Shown here: positions 63,388 to 64,000 of the stretch, piece after piece | How the letters are laid out: each line of letters begins with the position of its first letter | How positions within the stretch are numbered: position 1 is the first letter of the stretch | Assembly: GCA_902363675.1 (NCBI GenBank) | Contig: CABJAV010000002.1 | Coordinates: forward strand, 330,709 to 394,708 | Reading direction: 5' to 3' | From: Lachnospiraceae bacterium | GTDB lineage: Bacteria; Bacillota; Clostridia; Lachnospirales; Lachnospiraceae | Length of the DNA: 64,000 nucleotides | Made by a program: the position numbers and the translations under genes | The notes under the pieces: generated by a model | Told to the model about the DNA's origin: nothing | The model's input: only the letters and a program-made list of their open reading frames with translations | Database searches by the model: none

Positions 63388-63416
63388 TTGACAAACAAAT
63401 GTTCGCGTATTATATT
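63388..63416 (+). promoter_or_regulatory. Promoter of the yneA-like gene with embedded LexA box 2
   Basis: TTGACA at 63388-63393 and TATATT at 63411-63416 have a 17-base spacer. CAAACAAATGTTCG at 63392-63405, an SOS-box match (minus strand CGAACATTTGTTTG), fills the spacer, so LexA would block RNA polymerase. Confidence 0.75.
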
Positions 63417-63430
63417 ATGAATACAGAAAG

Positions 63431-63444
63431 AGAACATTTGTTCT
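63431..63444. promoter_or_regulatory. LexA box 3 (downstream)
   Basis: GAACATTTGTTC is a perfect core dyad just after the transcription start of the yneA-like gene, about 30 bases before its ATG; the outer bases differ from the consensus C and G. Confidence 0.65.
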
Positions 63445-63473
63445 TGTAGTGAGATTTTATGGAGGGATAAGTT

Positions 63474-63851
63474 ATGAAGAGAACATATAATGATAAGATA
63501 TCTTTGAAAGCAAACGAAAGTCTTGCAAGAAGAGCCCAGAAGGTACAAATGGAAAAGAGACTGATTGTTGTTATAGGTATTATTGTAATTTCACTTGGCA
63601 TCCTTTTAGGAAGTAGTATCAGTGCTTTTGCCAGCGCTCGTGAAAAGGCACGGATTCATAAATATTATACGAGTATTCAGTTGAGACAGGGAGATTCTTT
63701 ATGGGAACTTGCAGGCGAATATGCATCAACAGATCAAAGTGAGCAGGAATTTATTGACGAAGTGTGTGAAGTGAATGGAATCAGTGAGTCGAACATATTA
63801 CATAGTGGCCAGTATTTGGTTGTTCCATATTATTCTGATGTAGAACAATAA
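63474..63851 (+). CDS. YneA-like SOS cell-division inhibitor (TM + LysM)
   Basis: This 125-residue protein has a basic N-terminus, one membrane helix (about 30-51, VVIGIIVISLGILLGSSISA) and an outside LysM-like domain (about 66-119, RQGDSLWELAGEYA and SGQYLVVPYY). B. subtilis YneA, of the same build, blocks division during DNA damage, and is also divergent from lexA. Sequence similarity is loose, but context and SOS boxes support the call. AGGGATAAGTT precedes the ATG. Confidence 0.85.
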   Translation: MKRTYNDKISLKANESLARRAQKVQMEKRLIVVIGIIVISLGILLGSSISAFASAREKARIHKYYTSIQLRQGDSLWELAGEYASTDQSEQEFIDEVCEVNGISESNILHSGQYLVVPYYSDVEQ

Positions 63852-63929
63852 TGGTATTAGGGATAAGGTTACTGTTCAGACCATTGTAAAAACTGACGAA
63901 ATTTAAAAAAATATATTTGTGGATAAACT

Positions 63930-63980
63930 CAAGCAGGATGGGAAGTCTCGTTAACGACTTCCGAATCCTGCTTTTTCTTT
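63930..63980 (+). terminator. Intrinsic terminator after the yneA-like gene
   Basis: AAGCAGGAT and ATCCTGCTT pair outside an inner GGAAGTC/GACTTCC stem with a TCGTTAAC loop; TTTTTCTTTT follows. Nothing else is seen in 63852-64000. Confidence 0.88.
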
Positions 63981-64000
63981 TGAAATTATAAACAGTACCT

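Overview
The window is about 64 kb of gene-dense, AT-rich core chromosome from a spore-forming, anaerobic member of the Clostridia, most likely a Lachnospiraceae species (Roseburia / Agathobacter / Blautia-like). The lineage is inferred from gene content. There is a six-subunit Rnf complex with a polyferredoxin RnfB. There are sporulation genes (GerW, YlbJ, an alpha/beta SASP), a Prp-processed L27 and a LexA/YneA-type SOS locus. Gene neighbourhoods are Firmicutes-like: rpmB|asp23-fakA-recG, NFACT|yicC-gmk-rpoZ, rsmD-coaD-ylbJ and rplU-prp-rpmA-obg-yhbY-nadD-yqeK-rsfS. I see no rRNA, tRNA, CRISPR array, insertion sequence, phage gene or attachment site.

Layout: (1) 1-7.3 kb: the 3' end of a biotin-dependent decarboxylase alpha subunit, an RpiR-type regulator with a flavoprotein, then cmk-ispH-rpsA, a lone cheR, and an RNase H-fold exonuclease on the minus strand. 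(2) 7.4-13.6 kb: rnfCDGEAB, facing the flavin transferase apbE. (3) 13.8-21.7 kb: a lipid kinase, then a long operon proB-DUF896-FTHF cyclo-ligase-proA-miaB-NusG domain II-Gx transporter-ruvA-ruvB. (4) 21.8-29.8 kb: zapA, a U32 peptidase, an FtsW/RodA protein with its partner PBP, a NUDIX hydrolase, an unrecognised small protein, DUF2953 and gerW, and an unlisted 46-residue membrane ORF. (5) 29.9-38.5 kb: rpmB, asp23-fakA-recG, an SASP gene, NFACT/rqcH, yicC-gmk-rpoZ. (6) 38.6-49.3 kb: rimO-pgsA-cinA(C-terminal)-rsmD-coaD-coiled-coil protein, ylbJ, pepD, two pseudouridine synthases, a YgiQ-type radical SAM protein and recU. (7) 49.4-54.5 kb: a partial histidine operon hisZGDB ending in a HisF-like/HisI/HisE fusion. 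(8) 54.5-62.6 kb: two radical-SAM-associated proteins, RNase G, the L21 leader with rplU-prp-rpmA, then obg-yhbY-nadD-yqeK-rsfS. (9) 62.6-64 kb: lexA divergent from a yneA-like gene with three SOS-box-like sites.

The genes mostly serve translation and ribosome maturation, RNA modification (two methylthiotransferases, two pseudouridine synthases, RsmD), cell-envelope and division functions, DNA repair (RuvAB, RecG, RecU, LexA) and energy conservation (Rnf). Nothing here is clearly a new multi-gene system. The features most worth a second look are the apparently catalytically dead HisF-like domain fused to HisIE, the L21 leader with two mutually exclusive hairpins (one covering the ribosome binding site), the NusG-II/Gx pair close to Rnf/ApbE, the RNase G lacking its zinc-link, the cysteine-rich RnfE tail and the small membrane ORF after gerW.
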